64,000 nt of DNA from Dasypus novemcinctus (lineage: Eukaryota > Chordata > Mammalia > Cingulata > Dasypodidae), in NCBI RefSeq assembly GCF_030445035.2, contig NC_080698.1, forward strand, positions 6,620,038-6,684,037. Direction: 5' to 3'. The translations under genes and the position numbers were made by a program. Below, piece after piece: positions 31,041 to 59,161 of this stretch. The stretch's first letter is position 1; every line of letters starts with the position of its first letter. The notes below the pieces were generated by a model that made no database searches, had not been told where the DNA came from, and was given only the letters and a program-made list of their open reading frames with translations.

Positions 31041-33019
31041 CACCTGGCCGCCCCCACAGCTTCCGCCCGCGATGCTATCCCACTCACCTGATGCGGTCAG
31101 ACAACAGCCACGGCTCGGGGGTCAACCAGCATTTGCCAAGTGCTGTGAGCTGCATCTCCTTCAGCTACCGCTGTGTGCAGACCCCAACTTGTAAACCCCC
31201 TGCTGTAGCACTTCTGCCTATTTTAAATCTTTCAATAGTCTAAAGGGTATTGGTTCATGATGAAACGCGACACCCCCTTGCGGAATTATTTATATCCGGT
31301 GGTATGGCATGTCAAGTGACCACAGGTGACAGGCAGGGTCCGGTGACCCCTCCTTCTGAGGTGCACCATGACAGAGCACTGGCCAAGGATGACGTCGTCA
31401 TCCTCACGGTATGGAGAAGGTTCCTACCCACCCTGCCCCTTATGAGGGGCCACAGCGTCCCCTGGAGCATGGGCGTGTACGCATCCAAGGACACGGCACC
31501 CCACGCAGGTGGACTCCTGCACTGCGGCTTCCCTCTTCCCCCACCCAGTCCCCTGCCTCTATCTGCTCTGACTCTACTTACACAGATGCAAGCCCCCTCC
31601 ATAGCTTTCCTTGGCCCACATGGTCCAAAAGAACAAGGCTTCAATCGGACTCACTATGTGGGATCCAGGCCCCGCCCCCCACCGCTGGCCCCGGAGCTCC
31701 TCTGCAGTGATCAGATCTGAAGGGGCCTGTGCAGGCCTCTCGGGCTGCTCTGGCCCTGCCCTGTCCATCGCTGGCCTGGTCTGCAGTGTGGGCTTCCATC
31801 CTGGCTCTTCCCCTCGGGACAGGGTTCCTTGACCGGCCTGGGCTGGAGGCGCTCACCAGACCCCACTGTCAGGTCCTGCCCTGCTGCCCAGGGCCTGCAC
31901 TGGCTCTTGGTACCATGGCCCAGGAGCCTGGTCTGGAAGGGTGTGGCTGAGCCTGGACTCCCTGAAGCTTGCGCCACATGCTGGCCCCATGCGTGTTCGC
32001 TGTGTCTGCTCTGCCCAGCTGGCTGCGCTCAGGCCACACTCCATGACCAGTCTGGTGGCTCTAGGAAGCCTGTCTCTGCCTGAGCCACCGCACTTCATTT
32101 TTCTGCAGACTCTTTGCTTTCTGGACCCTGAATGCTTCATTTCCAAGCACATCTAATGATGTCCCAGGCACCTGGGAATTTCTGGACAGTATAAACAACC
32201 CTTCAGTTGAGAGCTGGCTGAAATGTCACTTGTCACCAGAAGGTACTGTGGCCAATGCTAATAAGGCCACTGCACGGGAACCAGACAGCAAGGGCCCAGA
32301 TGCTGCAGCTCAACGGGGCACGCAGACAGGCCTGGTGTGCGATGGATGCCCACCACCTTCCTGTGGAGCTCATTCCTGGCCTTTCCTTCATAGCATGCAT
32401 CTCAGTTTCTACTTAGATGTTCTTTTGTGTTCATTGAACCTCTGATTCCCATGTTTAGACTCTCAGCTGCACCAGGTCATGTATTGAGTATGGTTTTGTT
32501 CTCCTTTGTCTACTCAACCATAGGACTAGTACCCAGCTGGAGAGCTGTGCTTCTAACATTTGCATGGTCTTTGTGAGAAGAGTTGAGGCTAAAAAGAGCT
32601 ATAGCAAAACAAAAAGGCTTGGAGACCTGGAGTGCTAGGCAAGAAAGATAAAGACTGAACTTTGACAAATGCAGACAGTTTGAGGTTGGTGGATTAAGGA
32701 TGGCCATTTTGCTGCTCCTTTCATCAGAATCTTTATTTCTTGACCAATAAAACACGATGTGCGCCAGATTCTGGGACCGGCCTCAAGCCATGGCAGCCTC
32801 CATTTCCTGTCTCTCGGTAGGCTTGCTCTGCAGCCCTGAGCTACCCCACGAGAAGTCTGCCCTTCAGACTGCCCTGAGATCGCCGGGCTGAAGCGGCCAC
32901 GTAGAGGCCCAGCCGTCCAGCCGCCGCCGCCACGGGCCAACCATGGAGTGAAACCATCCCAGCTCTTCCGGGCCAGCCTGCCCACCAGCTGAAAACCAGC
33001 AGGTGACCTCCATCAATGC
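31041..33019. other. Intergenic, no gene seen
   Basis: About 2 kb of ordinary unique-looking sequence between CCR9 and FYCO1. Overlapping ORFs at 31250-32150 occur on both strands and show no family resemblance. Confidence 0.4.
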
Positions 33020-33160
33020 CGTTTGGAGCCCTGCTCAGACTCCTTACCCGTGAAGTCCTGAGATGTCACAAAACGGTTATTGTTGTAAGCCACTGAGTTT
33101 TGGCGTAATTGGTTACAAAGGAGTAGATTATCAGAAGACCAAGAAACTAACAATTCCTAT
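33020..33160 (+). repeat. Probable MaLR/ERVL-type LTR 3' end
   Basis: 'ggttattgttgtaagccact', 'gagttttggcgtaattggtt' and 'acaaaggagtagattatcag' follow the common LTR ending 'tgttttaagccactaagttttggggtaatt... atagataactg'. Its 5' limit is unclear. Confidence 0.5.
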
Positions 33161-33959
33161 TGTTTGTCTTTCAGATCTGACACAATGATGTGACTGTCCC
33201 AGGTGAACCTCAGAAGCATATGGCAGAGACCCAGGGTCAACGAGGAGGCTGGACAAGGCGTCAGATGATTCGCCCCTCAATTCTTTGGGCACCCCTCTGC
33301 CTGGACACCCCTTCCCTGAGACGGCTACATGCCCCTCTCCACCCCCTTAGGTCTCTCTTCTCCCTGAACCGTGCCCTGCCCCCTACTGAACACAGCAGCC
33401 CTCCCCCAGGGTGCCCGGCCCCCTTCCCCTCCTTTTGTTTCACTTCTCCACAGCCTCAGCACCACCCAGTACCTACCATACATCAACTCCAGGAGGCTAG
33501 GGGAAGGACCACTCAGCTCCTCTGTGCATGGCTACTTCCCTGGGGTCTGGAAGGGGACTTCCACACGATAGCGCCTTGGTGAATGAGTGCTGAATGAACC
33601 AGGGGTCCCGATTTCAAATATTTGGTTCCGTTAAGTGCTCGCATCCTTGTGGAAACGTGTATCTTGATTTCACTTCTGCTGTACTTCCTTGGCCCAGATT
33701 CTAGAGCAGGGGCCATGGACCCCACCTCTTGACGGGAGGGGTGTTGAATAATTTTGGAGGCATGTTTTAATACCACCGCAAGCTGCTATGGTGTAAGTTA
33801 ACCTGTCTTTCAGTCACCCCAATCATTTACCCTCCCCCCCCAACTGCCTAGCTGACTGAAACAGAGGAAAACAGAAAAGCCAAGGTGAGGAAAAGGGATT
33901 AGACAAGGTGCATATAGACCCTTAATAATAACTGCTCATTGTTTTAGTGATTATATTTA
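33161..33959. other. Intergenic, no gene seen
   Basis: C/T-rich at 33280-33480. No supported ORF, RNA gene or clear repeat. Confidence 0.4.
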
Positions 33960-34135
33960 TTAACCACTGGCTTTGCAGCATGCTTATGAAGTTGCTACTG
34001 TTATATCTCCCATTTTACAGAGGAAGAAACTGAGGCACAGAGTGGCTAAGTCACTTGCCTTGAGTCACACAGTTGGTGGTAGCAGCTCTAGGAATTGAAT
34101 TCATGTTTTCCTGACGCTAGAACCTAACCTCCTAG
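33960..34135 (-). repeat. MIR SINE relic
   Basis: A good reversed MIR core on the plus strand: 'tatctcccattttacagagg', 'aagaaactgaggcacagagt', 'ggctaagtcacttgccttga' and 'gtcacacagttggtggtagc'. Confidence 0.9.
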
Positions 34136-34844
34136 GCCCTCTGGTCTGCTTTTTCAGCTGCCGGAGGATGCGCTCACATAGTCTGTTAGACAGGAGGGCG
34201 GGAGGCCCTGGCTGGGTTGGCCCGTGGGCAGCTGGGCAGCAGCCCTGAGCAGATGGCAGCCCCTGCCAGGCCTCCCTCCATGGCCTCCTGCCGTCATGCC
34301 CACTGTTGAGTAGGAGACCCGCTCTGGTGAATGTAGGAAGATACAACTTTGCTGTGACTTGAGCATTTGGGAATTGCATTAGGTTGTCTCTTTACTGGGG
34401 ATTGGGATAGCTATAGGATTTGTGAATTTGCTCTTTATAGACACTAATTTTCAAATTTTAAAAGTTAAACTGGCATGAGGTAAAAGAAATCCAATGGCAT
34501 GGAAGGGTATACAGAGAAAAGTAAAAGTATCCCCCACCTCTGCCATCTTCTCCAAAGCACCGACAGATGCCCTGGCCCCCTTCCAGAGGCAGCCACTATT
34601 AGTTTCTGCTGTCTTCCTCAGAAATATCACATGTGTGAGACTAGTATTCCAGGGCACAGACTTCTGATGTGCAGTCATACACTTCTTTGATCTACCCCAT
34701 TTGAACAGTTCTTTCCAGATTTCTGCTATCAGAGACAATTGGTCAGAAGAGGCTTGTGCGTATCTTTTTGTGTATGAGGGTATTTGGAGAAGGCAAATGT
34801 TTTCCTGAAGGATGATAGAATCGGAATGGAAGGGAATATATCTG
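34136..34844. other. Intergenic, no gene seen
   Basis: No supported gene. Part of 34470-34700 may be an old repeat that I cannot name. Confidence 0.35.
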
Positions 34845-35425
34845 ACTCTGGTGGGGTGATTGCAAAAATGGCCCCAATTCTACTTCCCCTTTCTGTCCCC
34901 ATATTCTTTGCAAAGTCACCTTGAAATTCCTCCCAATAAAAGGTAGTCTCCTTCCCCACCCTTGAATCTGGGCTGGCCTTGTGACTTGCTTTGGTCAACA
35001 GAATAAAGTCTAAGGGATGATGTGGCAGCTACAAGACTAGGCCCCAAGAGGTCTGTGTACCTCCATTCACTCCACTTGAACAAGCTCGGCTATCCTGCTG
35101 GGGGATGAGTGACCACGCGGAGCACAGCCAAGCCATCCTGGCCACGGCCATCCTAGACCAGCCAGCCCACGCCTGACCTACCAAGTGGCCACAGACTCAT
35201 GACTGAGCCCAGCTGAGACCAGCCAGTAGCCAGCCAACCCCCAGATCCATCAGCTGAACTGCCTAGATGACAGGCCACTGGCCATTGGCAGACAAATGGG
35301 TGAGTCCAAGAGAACCAGCCAACCAACCTGCAGATTCACAACCTAAATAAACAGTGATTTATGCCACTGGGTTTTAAGGTGGTTTGCCATTCAGCATTAC
35401 TGTAACAATAAATAACCGATCTAGC
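34845..35425 (+). mobile_element. LTR-like element (MaLR/ERVL-type)
   Basis: 'gggctggccttgtgacttgc', 'tttggtcaacagaataaagt', a central block of repeated CAGCCA/CCAGCC words (35150-35340), 'gcagattcacaacctaaata', then 'gccactgggttttaaggtgg'. It ends in 'tgtaacaataaataaccgat'. The order matches solitary LTRs of the MaLR/ERVL kind. No internal retroviral genes are visible. Confidence 0.55.
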
Positions 35426-35599
35426 CTCTTGAAAGGATCATACGTACTAATAAGAGTTCAAAGGTCAAGGCTGACATAGCAAATCCTGTTTTATGGAATT
35501 TTTTTTCAACCATCAGATAACCTATGTTCAAGTGAAATGAGAATGGTTAGAAAGACAACCACCCCCACCACCACATCAGCATGGTGCCGTAGTAACATG

Positions 35600-35745
35600 T
35601 TCTGTGAAAGCCTGAAATTAACCAACTTCCTACCTCTAAGAGCTGGGTGTCACCTGCCTTGCAATGCTGTTATGAAGAAAGAGATAAAACATATAAAGCA
35701 CTTAGTACTATGTCTGACTTATGGCATTTACCTACTCATTTATGT
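35600..35745 (+). repeat. MIR-like relic
   Basis: 'gtcacctgccttgcaatgct', 'gttatgaagaaagagataaa' and 'aaagcacttagtactatgtc' follow the MIR 3' half ('gttgtgaggattaaatgag ... aaagcacttagcacagtgcc'). Confidence 0.65.
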
Positions 35746-35794
35746 GCTATTTTATTAATAAACCAGTGCTACAATGAGTTGATCTTTCTCTTTT

Positions 35795-36275
35795 GCTGCC
35801 AGAACCCAGATGTTCTTAACTATTTTGTGTATCCTGCCATGCACCCCTTCAGCAATCTGATGAGGCCTACAGCCTCCTTCTCAGAATGTTTTAAAATGCA
35901 TAAGATAAAATATATAGGATTACAAAGAAAATCAATTACATTGAAATATGACTGTACCAATATTAAAACAAATGCATGAATTAGCAATATATGTGCTTCT
36001 TTATTGACCCATTACACAAAATCTAACTGCAGGTCTACTGAGCGTAGATGATTCTTTGAGATGTCTGCAACAACTCTTGTGGAAAATGAAAGTATCTGTG
36101 GATTTTACCGGGGACAGTCACAGCTTCTGCTAACACATACTAGTGTGCCTTTTTGATATTTGATATTCATATTTGAAAGGAAAGTAAAATTTTAGTTAGT
36201 GGTCCAGTAAAACAACGCCATTTTTCCCTTCCAAGTTCACAGACCTTCTGAATTCTGTGTATGAACCAGCATAGA
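35795..36275 (+). mobile_element. Ancient DNA-transposon-like relic
   Basis: The run 'ccttcagcaatctgatgagg', 'tctcagaatgttttaaaatg', 'cataagataaaatatatagg', 'ttattgacccattacacaaa' and 'ccaagttcacagaccttctg' matches wording I know from an old non-autonomous repeat shared by placental mammals, probably hAT type. Terminal inverted repeats are no longer evident. Confidence 0.45.
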
Positions 36276-39200
36276 AACTTGTTTAACTTGACCTCCCCCA
36301 ACTCATACTCATTGGTACTGAACTCTTATTTCTTTCTCTAATTCTTAAATTTTGGCCATGAATGGAACTACTTTAGATTTGGGGAAGGGCTGTTTTTCCA
36401 TTTACAAATGATGTTCCAGTTAGAAATAGGCCCTTGAATACAGACACGAACCATTAAAAATTGTGGTTGTTAAAAGTATTTTATCTGTAGAATAGTTGCA
36501 CATGAGGGAATTTGTTCAGAAGTATCTTTCTCTCCGAGAATGAAATTTCCGCCACTGTATCCTAGCGCTTGTGCCAATGGACTGGGAAAAAGGCCTGGTT
36601 CTGGGAGTCAAGGACTGGTGGGAGAATTGAGAGACGGGTCAATTGGTTCATTTTACCGTTTCCTCAGGTTCTAACCAAATCAGTGGTGATGTAGAAATGA
36701 TTATCAGGGATCTTCTCTGTGGGGTCCGTGGCCCACCTCCGCCAGCATCGCTTGGAGGACATGTGAATGCATCCTGGGTCCCCCTAGACTTGATGAATCA
36801 GAGTTGACATGGGTGCTCCTCAAGAATCTGCATTTTAATAGGCCACTAAGTTAACTGTTACGCACACCAAGGCAAGAGAACTATTCTCTTAAGAAATTCT
36901 TGGCTACTGACATTTAATAAATTAACAGTTTTAACTGGAGTAAACCTGAGCCCTGGGTGAGAAAGGGTCTTTTCCTGTAGCTTGACACCTGCACCCGTGA
37001 CAGCCAAAGCTGCTGTAGGCCTGAAAAGGACTCAGTCCCACTTCCCTTTCCTCTTCCACAGGCTCATCTCCAGGGCAGAAACGTGCGACCCTCTTCTGGA
37101 GAACACCCAACAGTCCTGCGGGTGTCCTGGCTGTAGAAAGAACTCTCTTGGTGGAAACCCCTGACCCCACGCATGGGCCCTCTCCCAGGGGGAGGCTTCT
37201 TGGGTGGACAATGCTGCTGCGCTCCCCACTGCCTGTTGTGCGTGCACGTGGGCTGGGCAGCTGGCTGCAGAACCAGAGCAAACTGAATTATCTTTTCCAT
37301 GTCCAAGTCACCACCTTTTGTGTTTGTTCTGTAAATGGCCCAGCTCTTGCTCCATTAAAATGTTGCCTCCATTGGACGTGGTGGTTGTCTTCGACCACCC
37401 AACACTACCAACTCCCTTCTGCTCTTCTCTCCCCGTGGGAAAGACGACTTCTGCTAACCTAGCCTGCGTCCAGCCCTCCTCCTCCCTCCATGGAAGGCTC
37501 TTCTTTTGCCCCCTTTGCACTCCTTTGCTCCCCCTCCCTCTTTTCTCCCCTTTTCTCTCTCCTTAACTGGCTACCCTTTCTCATGCTGGGAGGAAGACAG
37601 CGCCTGCCCCACTGACCTGGAGACGGTGTTGGGGCCTCCCAGGAATGGTTGCCTCCTCTCCTCTGGGGCTCTGCCAGAGCAGAAAGCTTGGGAGGGCCCC
37701 CGGATCACCTTCCTTTGATGCCTCTGTGACCCTGCAGGCCCAGAGCCAGTCCCGATCTGGAAACGAGGCCTTCCTTTTGGTAGGGACACGCACCTTTTCA
37801 GGTTTGTTGAGGCCTGTCATACTGTGTTTGTTTGCTAAGAACACTTAATTTACTTGAGGCTTCAGATGGGGGTGCAGAGTCTGGGACAGCCTCGGAGGGC
37901 CGGGGGGCGTGAGGAACCCGCACAAGCCTGCCTCCCCCAGAGCTGGAGGACCCGGAGGGGGAGGGAGGGCGCATCAAAGGGCAGGAGGTCAGCCATCACT
38001 CCCGCTTCTTCACCAGCGGGTGGGTGTGAGAAAGTGAGAGGTTGACCTTTTTCTCAACCCTAACCCACTTTGAATGACTTTCATAATAGCTACGCCTTCC
38101 TCTAGGCTCTTGGTGGCTTCATCTTCAATTGCTCTAAAAAAAAAAGTCCGTTTTCTCATCTTGGGCAATAGGTTTCACCATGCACTTGCTGTGCAGATGT
38201 GTGTGGGCAGCGAGCTTCTCTTGCTGGATTTTTCCCACGCATCTTCATCTTGAAAGGGCTGACCTTGCTGAGGGTACCCTTCTGAGTCACCCGGGGACCT
38301 TGACATCCTCAGGCACCCGCCAGACGGGGTGACAGGAAGAGGCGTGGCACCTCCGAGAGCCTCGGGGTGTGTGGGGAAATCGGGTCAGAATTGCTTGGCC
38401 TTGAGTGGAGGGCTTGAAACCTTGGAGTGAGGACCTTTGTCATCCCGGATAAGTCAGTGGTTTAGTGACTGGGGAAGGAGTGGTGGGGATTTTGACATAG
38501 GTGTCCCCAGATCCCATCCCCAGGAGCAGCAAGCACATCCATGGGTCTGTCGGTTCTTGCTGCAGCCCCAAGCCCCTGTGCCCACCGGCCTTCAGGAGGG
38601 ACTGTCCTGCAACGAACTGTCTCTTCTGCTGTGTCATTCTGGGCGTTTGGATAAACTAGTAATCAGTTACTTTCAACCTGGTCACTGGACAGTACAGAGG
38701 CTTGGTTTGAGGGCATTTTTTAACATGTGAGGATGAGCAAGGGGTTGGGATCCTGTGACCAGCTCACTCCATCAGCCCCAACCCCCTCTGCCCTTCTCTC
38801 CCACCGGGACGTTTCAGAGCTTCTGCGCCTGCGTGAGTTGGCGAGGTTGTCTATGGCCTCCCGGCTGGCCTGGGGCGCTGGGACTGACCAGAGTCCCTGT
38901 GATTCAGCGTTTTTTAAGCACTTTCGGGTCCGGCATGATGCTTGGTGCTGTAGGAGGGGGTAGGGGCTTGAAGATGAGTGCGACAGTCCTTGCCTCACAG
39001 TTAGAGAAAGTGCGCCTGTTTCTTGTGTAACTGACTCAAGAAGGGGCCATGTGCGAAGCGGGGCAGGGGAGGCTTGAGGGAGGAAGCAAAGGGGAGGCAG
39101 GCAGGGCTGCGAGGTGTTCTTAGGGCATGGGTCCCCCGAGGGTGGGGATGTGAGCTGGGGTGGACTGTCCAGCCTGAGCTCAATCTGACCAGTCCAGGGG

Positions 39201-39329
39201 TGACTGGGACCGCCCCGCCCCAGTCCTGTGCAGGGGCTCATTGCTGGCCCAGTAAGAGTGGTGGATGCTGTGGTGGGATTGTTAGAGGGTCCCCCTTGCT
39301 AGGGTTACAATAATTCACAAGCTGTGGCT
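36276..39329. other. Intergenic between CCR9 and FYCO1, no gene seen
   Basis: About 3 kb of unique-looking sequence. Overlapping short frames at 36930-38050 and 38440-39310 appear on both strands without family resemblance. Confidence 0.4.
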
Positions 39330-39850
39330 CAATTCCCTGACATGCACCGAGGAAAGACAAGCCCTCCCCCACCATAAGCCTACGTGTCTGAAAGCATGGC
39401 ACGTCCCCAAAGGCTGAACAAAGAAACCATGAGGAGATGGGAGTAAAGGGAGACAAAGACCTTCACCCCCTCCAGATCAAGGCACTCCTGCTCCTCCAGC
39501 GTTCTAAGGAAACCTAATTCCCTAACCTACTACCTTCCAGCCACACAAGGGAGAGTTTCACCTCTAAGGCTTCACATTGGTCCCCGCTCCTCACTCGGAC
39601 CCTTGACCCCCTCCCAGTGACTGTCATTTCCCTGCCTAGGAAGGGACTGTATAAAATCAAATCCACCCTTGCCCAGGGGTGGCGTGGGGGCTGAAGTCTG
39701 TTCTTCAGACCCTGCGCTGGGAGACCTTCCCAATCAACTCTCTGCCTGCAGTCATCAGTCTCCGCGTCTCAGTGAGCGCCCCGTTCTCTAACAGGGATCG
39801 CTGCCCTCCTCCTCTGCCAGCTGGCCTCTGCCTGGCCGTTGTGCCCAGCT
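39330..39850 (+). mobile_element. Possible solitary retroviral-type LTR
   Basis: It has LTR-like order: a 5' segment rich in AC/AG words, a TATA-like 'gactgtataaaatcaaatcc' at 39647-39666, then a C/T-rich stretch with 'gaagtctgttcttcagaccc' and 'tccgcgtctcagtgagcgcc'. No gag/pol/env remnants are seen on either side. It could also be unique sequence, and a consensus match is needed. Confidence 0.3.
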
Positions 39851-40224
39851 CTGCAGCACATACTGGCTACAAGTCATTTTAGGCTACCGGTGACCCATTA
39901 TCCTGGCAAACGTGACGTTTGCTCTTTGTTTAAAGTGCTCTGAGTACCAGGGGAGAGCAGGGGGCATCCGAGTTGAGCTGGGGGGATGCACTGGCACAGG
40001 TGGGCCTGAGCACCTTCAACACCTCGCAAAGCAGGTGTTTTTGCTTTGCACCCAGCTGCCAGGCCCTGGGGCATTTTCTCAGAATATTTGCTGCCTCCGT
40101 TCCTTCTGAAAAGCCGCTGTAAAAGATGCTCTCCCTCTTGGCGGAGCAGCTCAACACTGAGCCAGGCCTGGGGCGCCCCGATACCCTCTTCGTGCCCCGC
40201 TGGGATGAAAGACTCGACTCTGCA

Positions 40225-43200
40225 CGTCATAGTGTTCACTTTATTTAACTCTGAGGGTAAGAAACCAATCATTTCCAAATGGCAGAGCAGACACCATAAA
40301 GGCTTATGTCTTGGGGTACAAAATTTCTCATCCCCACTGTGGGATGGTGGTATCTGATGTGCTTCTGGATAATTCTTTGGCTTAAGGTAAGAGTGACATG
40401 GGTTCCTAGACCCGCTATCTCATAAGGCCGCATGAATGGAGGATTTGGCGATTAAAATGCAACTCCACTTTTTAGACTGTCCAGCAGTGGCTGGGAATAG
40501 CCGTGCGGCCTCCAGAGGCGCAGTGGCCTCTCTGGCTAAAATGCACCGTAATGTCTGCAGGAAGCCTTTTCATAGAGATGCCTCCTAAATTTAAAGACAT
40601 ACTTTATCATTTCTAGAAAGTGCTTAAGAGGGAAAGGGAATTCAGTCTTTCCCATTTTTGGAAGAACCACAATGAAATAGGAAAAGCTCACCCAAGGTGC
40701 CACTAAAAGGTGCTTTCTGTGAACGCAGAGGCTGCTCATTCTAAGCGTCACCACTGCTTCTCTCTGCTGTAATGCTCAGTGTCTTTCAAAAGTGAGCCCC
40801 TGTACTGCCGCCTCATGAAACGCTGCCTCTCGTGGGGATTCCGTTGTATTCGGGCCTGGGACGGCTGCGCTGCCTCAGGCGACAACTGGAAAACTTCAGA
40901 AAAGCCCTGCCCTTTAGTTTCGGGTTGTGAGGCTTTCCACCAGTTCTCCGCCCCCTGTGGAGGGCTGCAGTTCCAGATTCCAGCCTCCCTGGAGACGAGT
41001 GTACCTACATCCCAAGGGCTCCCACGAGCCCGCTTAGCCACAGAGGCAAGCACTTTGCCCCTGCATGCTTCCGTGTTCAGGCAGCAGCGTACCTGGCTGC
41101 AGTGGGTTTCTTGGGGGAAGCTGATGAGGAGTATCTGTGGCAGGGATGAACAAGGCAGCTGGTCATTGGTAATAAACTGTGGCTGCTATTCAGAGTGCTG
41201 GGCCATCGAGGGGCATTTTTATTTTGTTTCTTTGTTTTTAAATAGTGACCTGGGATCCTAAAGATGTTTCCTTCTTGTTGATTTCTATGTGATTTCTAGC
41301 TGGGGCTACCATCTTCAACAGTGGTTCTTGAAATTGTCATTTGCATTTTTAAAAAAGTATCCCAACCCCTAAACCTCAGTAAAGTTGGGATCCTGTTTAA
41401 AATAAGAATAAAGCTACTCAAAAGTCATGCTTAAAATACGCCCTGTCTCTAGCAGCATAGTGCACAGCAAACTTGAGCTTGAAGAGCAAACTAATGAAGT
41501 ACAAGGGTTAGTTGAGCACAAAAAAGAAGTATGCTGGTGAAACCCAAGAGTTAGGAAACAGCCACCGAGGGACTGGGGAGTCCTGAGCCCAGCAGAGGCC
41601 TTTCGGGCATGGTCACGCTGGCACCCAAGGGGGGCGCCCACGGCCAGCCCCTGCTCTCCTGGAGTAGCTCTGGGCCGGAGCCCTGCTGTGGTGAGCGACA
41701 GCACGAAGCACAAAGGCTCAGAACGGATGGAAGGAAATGCTCGGGGCCGTCTGGGTCAGCTCGACTGAGGCTGGTTCTGGCCGCAGTGACGGTGAGGACA
41801 CGGCCGAAGGCCCTGCGCGGCCTCGGGGGCGCCGGGGAAAGCTAGAGAGCACGCCAGAGAAGGCTCCACGCTGCCGTGGTGTCTCTGACGTTTCAGCTTC
41901 TTTCTAGGAAGGATCTGACTGACTTCTGATTTCGGCTTGTGGAAGCGGAGGTGGATTCAGAGGCTGGATAATTTCCTCTTGAATAATTCCTGGGCAAGGT
42001 GGCACGAGGCTAAAAAGAGCCTTGCGGGGTGGCTGGTCGGTTTCGGGGCCGGGCACTTCGGGGCCGTGGCCAGGAGGGGGCGATACAGAACCCGGTGGCT
42101 TTCTGCCCCAGGAGGCTGCTCCAGGGAAAAAGACCGCGAGGGGTGCAGCTCTTCCCTGGGCCGACCTCGGGCAGGTTCTGTTCACCAATCCCCGCGACCA
42201 GCTCTCTGGTTTAAGTGGAAGCACTGAGTCTCCCCCAGAATTATTCCCTCTGCTCCTGGTCAGTCCTCTCGGCTGGTGCTGATTCTGTGGCTGCTGGTGC
42301 CTGGTGGACAAGGGGGTACGTGCTGGACTCGGCCTGGGGGTCCCAGTCCACTCTCCAGCTCTCTAGACCAGTGGCACGAGGGTTAGGAAGCTCTGGAAGG
42401 GGATGTGCCGTCCCGAGGCTAGCTGGAGAAGTGCCACCTGTCCTGGGCTCGATCGTTGTGCCCGGCCAGCGCCCCTCCTTGGCCCACAGCGGGCCAGCTC
42501 GTCAGATGCCTGCTAGGCTGTGGGAGCACCCAGGAGACCAGCCTCTGTGAACAAGTGAGCGAAGGCGAGCGCTCCGTGGCAGCAGAAGGGGACTAGAGAG
42601 AGCAGGAAGGTTATTTAATTTCTCTTCCAGAGTAGCAGCCAGTGATTCCTCTGCTGGTGGCGAGGCGTGTCCTGGGCGGCAGCGGCAGGCTGTGGGGCAC
42701 GTGGCGCGCTCGGGCGTCCGGCCGTGGGGAGCGGGCTCTGCAGGCTGGGGCGTTAGAGGCCAAGCCATGAACGCAGGTCAGAGGCCGGACTGGAGCCTGT
42801 GTGCCCTCGAGTTACCAAAGACCCTTGTTCCAGAGGTCCCGTTCTCAAAAGGGGTTCTCACCCGGATGATGACTTCTAGTAGATAGGGGTCTGCGGGCAG
42901 ACGCTCGGATTCACAGAAACCAAGACGGGCAGCTGTGAGGCAAGTCCTGGCGGCCTGCTCTTTGGTCCTAGTGGACCTCGGCCGCGCTGGGGCTCTGCTG
43001 GTGCACGCAGCCGCCGCCCAGCCCTCGGCACCGGGCTCCACTTCCGTGCAGCTGGGAGGCCTGGCTGAGAGCGGGCTTTGCTTGAGGGCAGTCACCCCGC
43101 CAGAAGGGCTGGCAGGAAAGCTGCGTAGAGGCTCCTCCAAAACTGCTGCGTTTCGGAGCAGCCCCCACCCTCCTGGGGCAGGAAGGGACGGGGCGTGGCA

Positions 43201-43650
43201 GGAGGGGCTGCTGGGACCTCGGCAGGGCGCCCCGACCCCCACGCCAGCCCCGCGGCTCCCTCCCAGGGCTGAGGGCTCCCGAGGCGCGGCCGGGGTGGAG
43301 CAGGGTGGCTGTCCCCGCAGGCGGGAGCCGGGACCACCTGTGGCCGTGAAGCTCTCGCTGGAGGCCTCGGACCAGCTGTGCTCCCAGGAGACTCCCCTTG
43401 CAGAGCGTCCTGGGGTTGGAGGGCAGTGGGCCCCCAAATCCATGGAAAAGTCATTTGAGCCCTTGCAGCTGTGGGGGCTGAGTGGCCTGTGCCAAGTGCA
43501 CCCCCAGGGCAGCTCTGGGGGTGCATGCCTGAGGATTTTCCTTCGAGTTGCATAGTTGGTTTTTTTTTTAGTGCTTTATGTGACAGGTGAGGGACAGTAG
43601 TGTTTCCTGTGGATAAAGTGAAGCTGCTAAAATGCAGGTGCTTGAGGTTA
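40225..43650 (-). other. FYCO1: FYCO1 3' UTR (probable extent)
   Basis: Non-coding sequence downstream of the FYCO1 stop on the minus strand. The proposed end is the AATAAA at 40245-40240, which would make a 3' UTR of about 3.4 kb, similar in scale to the long human FYCO1 3' UTR. ORFs inside it (for example around 42780-43555 on both strands) lie in GC-rich DNA and are not believed. Confidence 0.5.
40240..40245 (-). terminator. FYCO1: Candidate FYCO1 polyadenylation signal (AATAAA)
   Basis: The plus strand TTTATT at 40240-40245 reads AATAAA on the minus strand, followed by 'gtgaacactatgacgtgcag'. Another AATAAA lies at 41218-41223 and would give a shorter 3' UTR. The choice is by plausibility only. 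Confidence 0.4.

Positions 43651-59161
<15,511 letters not shown>

Noticed and set aside
39330-39850. Possible full endogenous retrovirus next to the LTR-like segment
   Set aside because: No gag, pol or env remnants are visible on either side. At most it is a solitary LTR.
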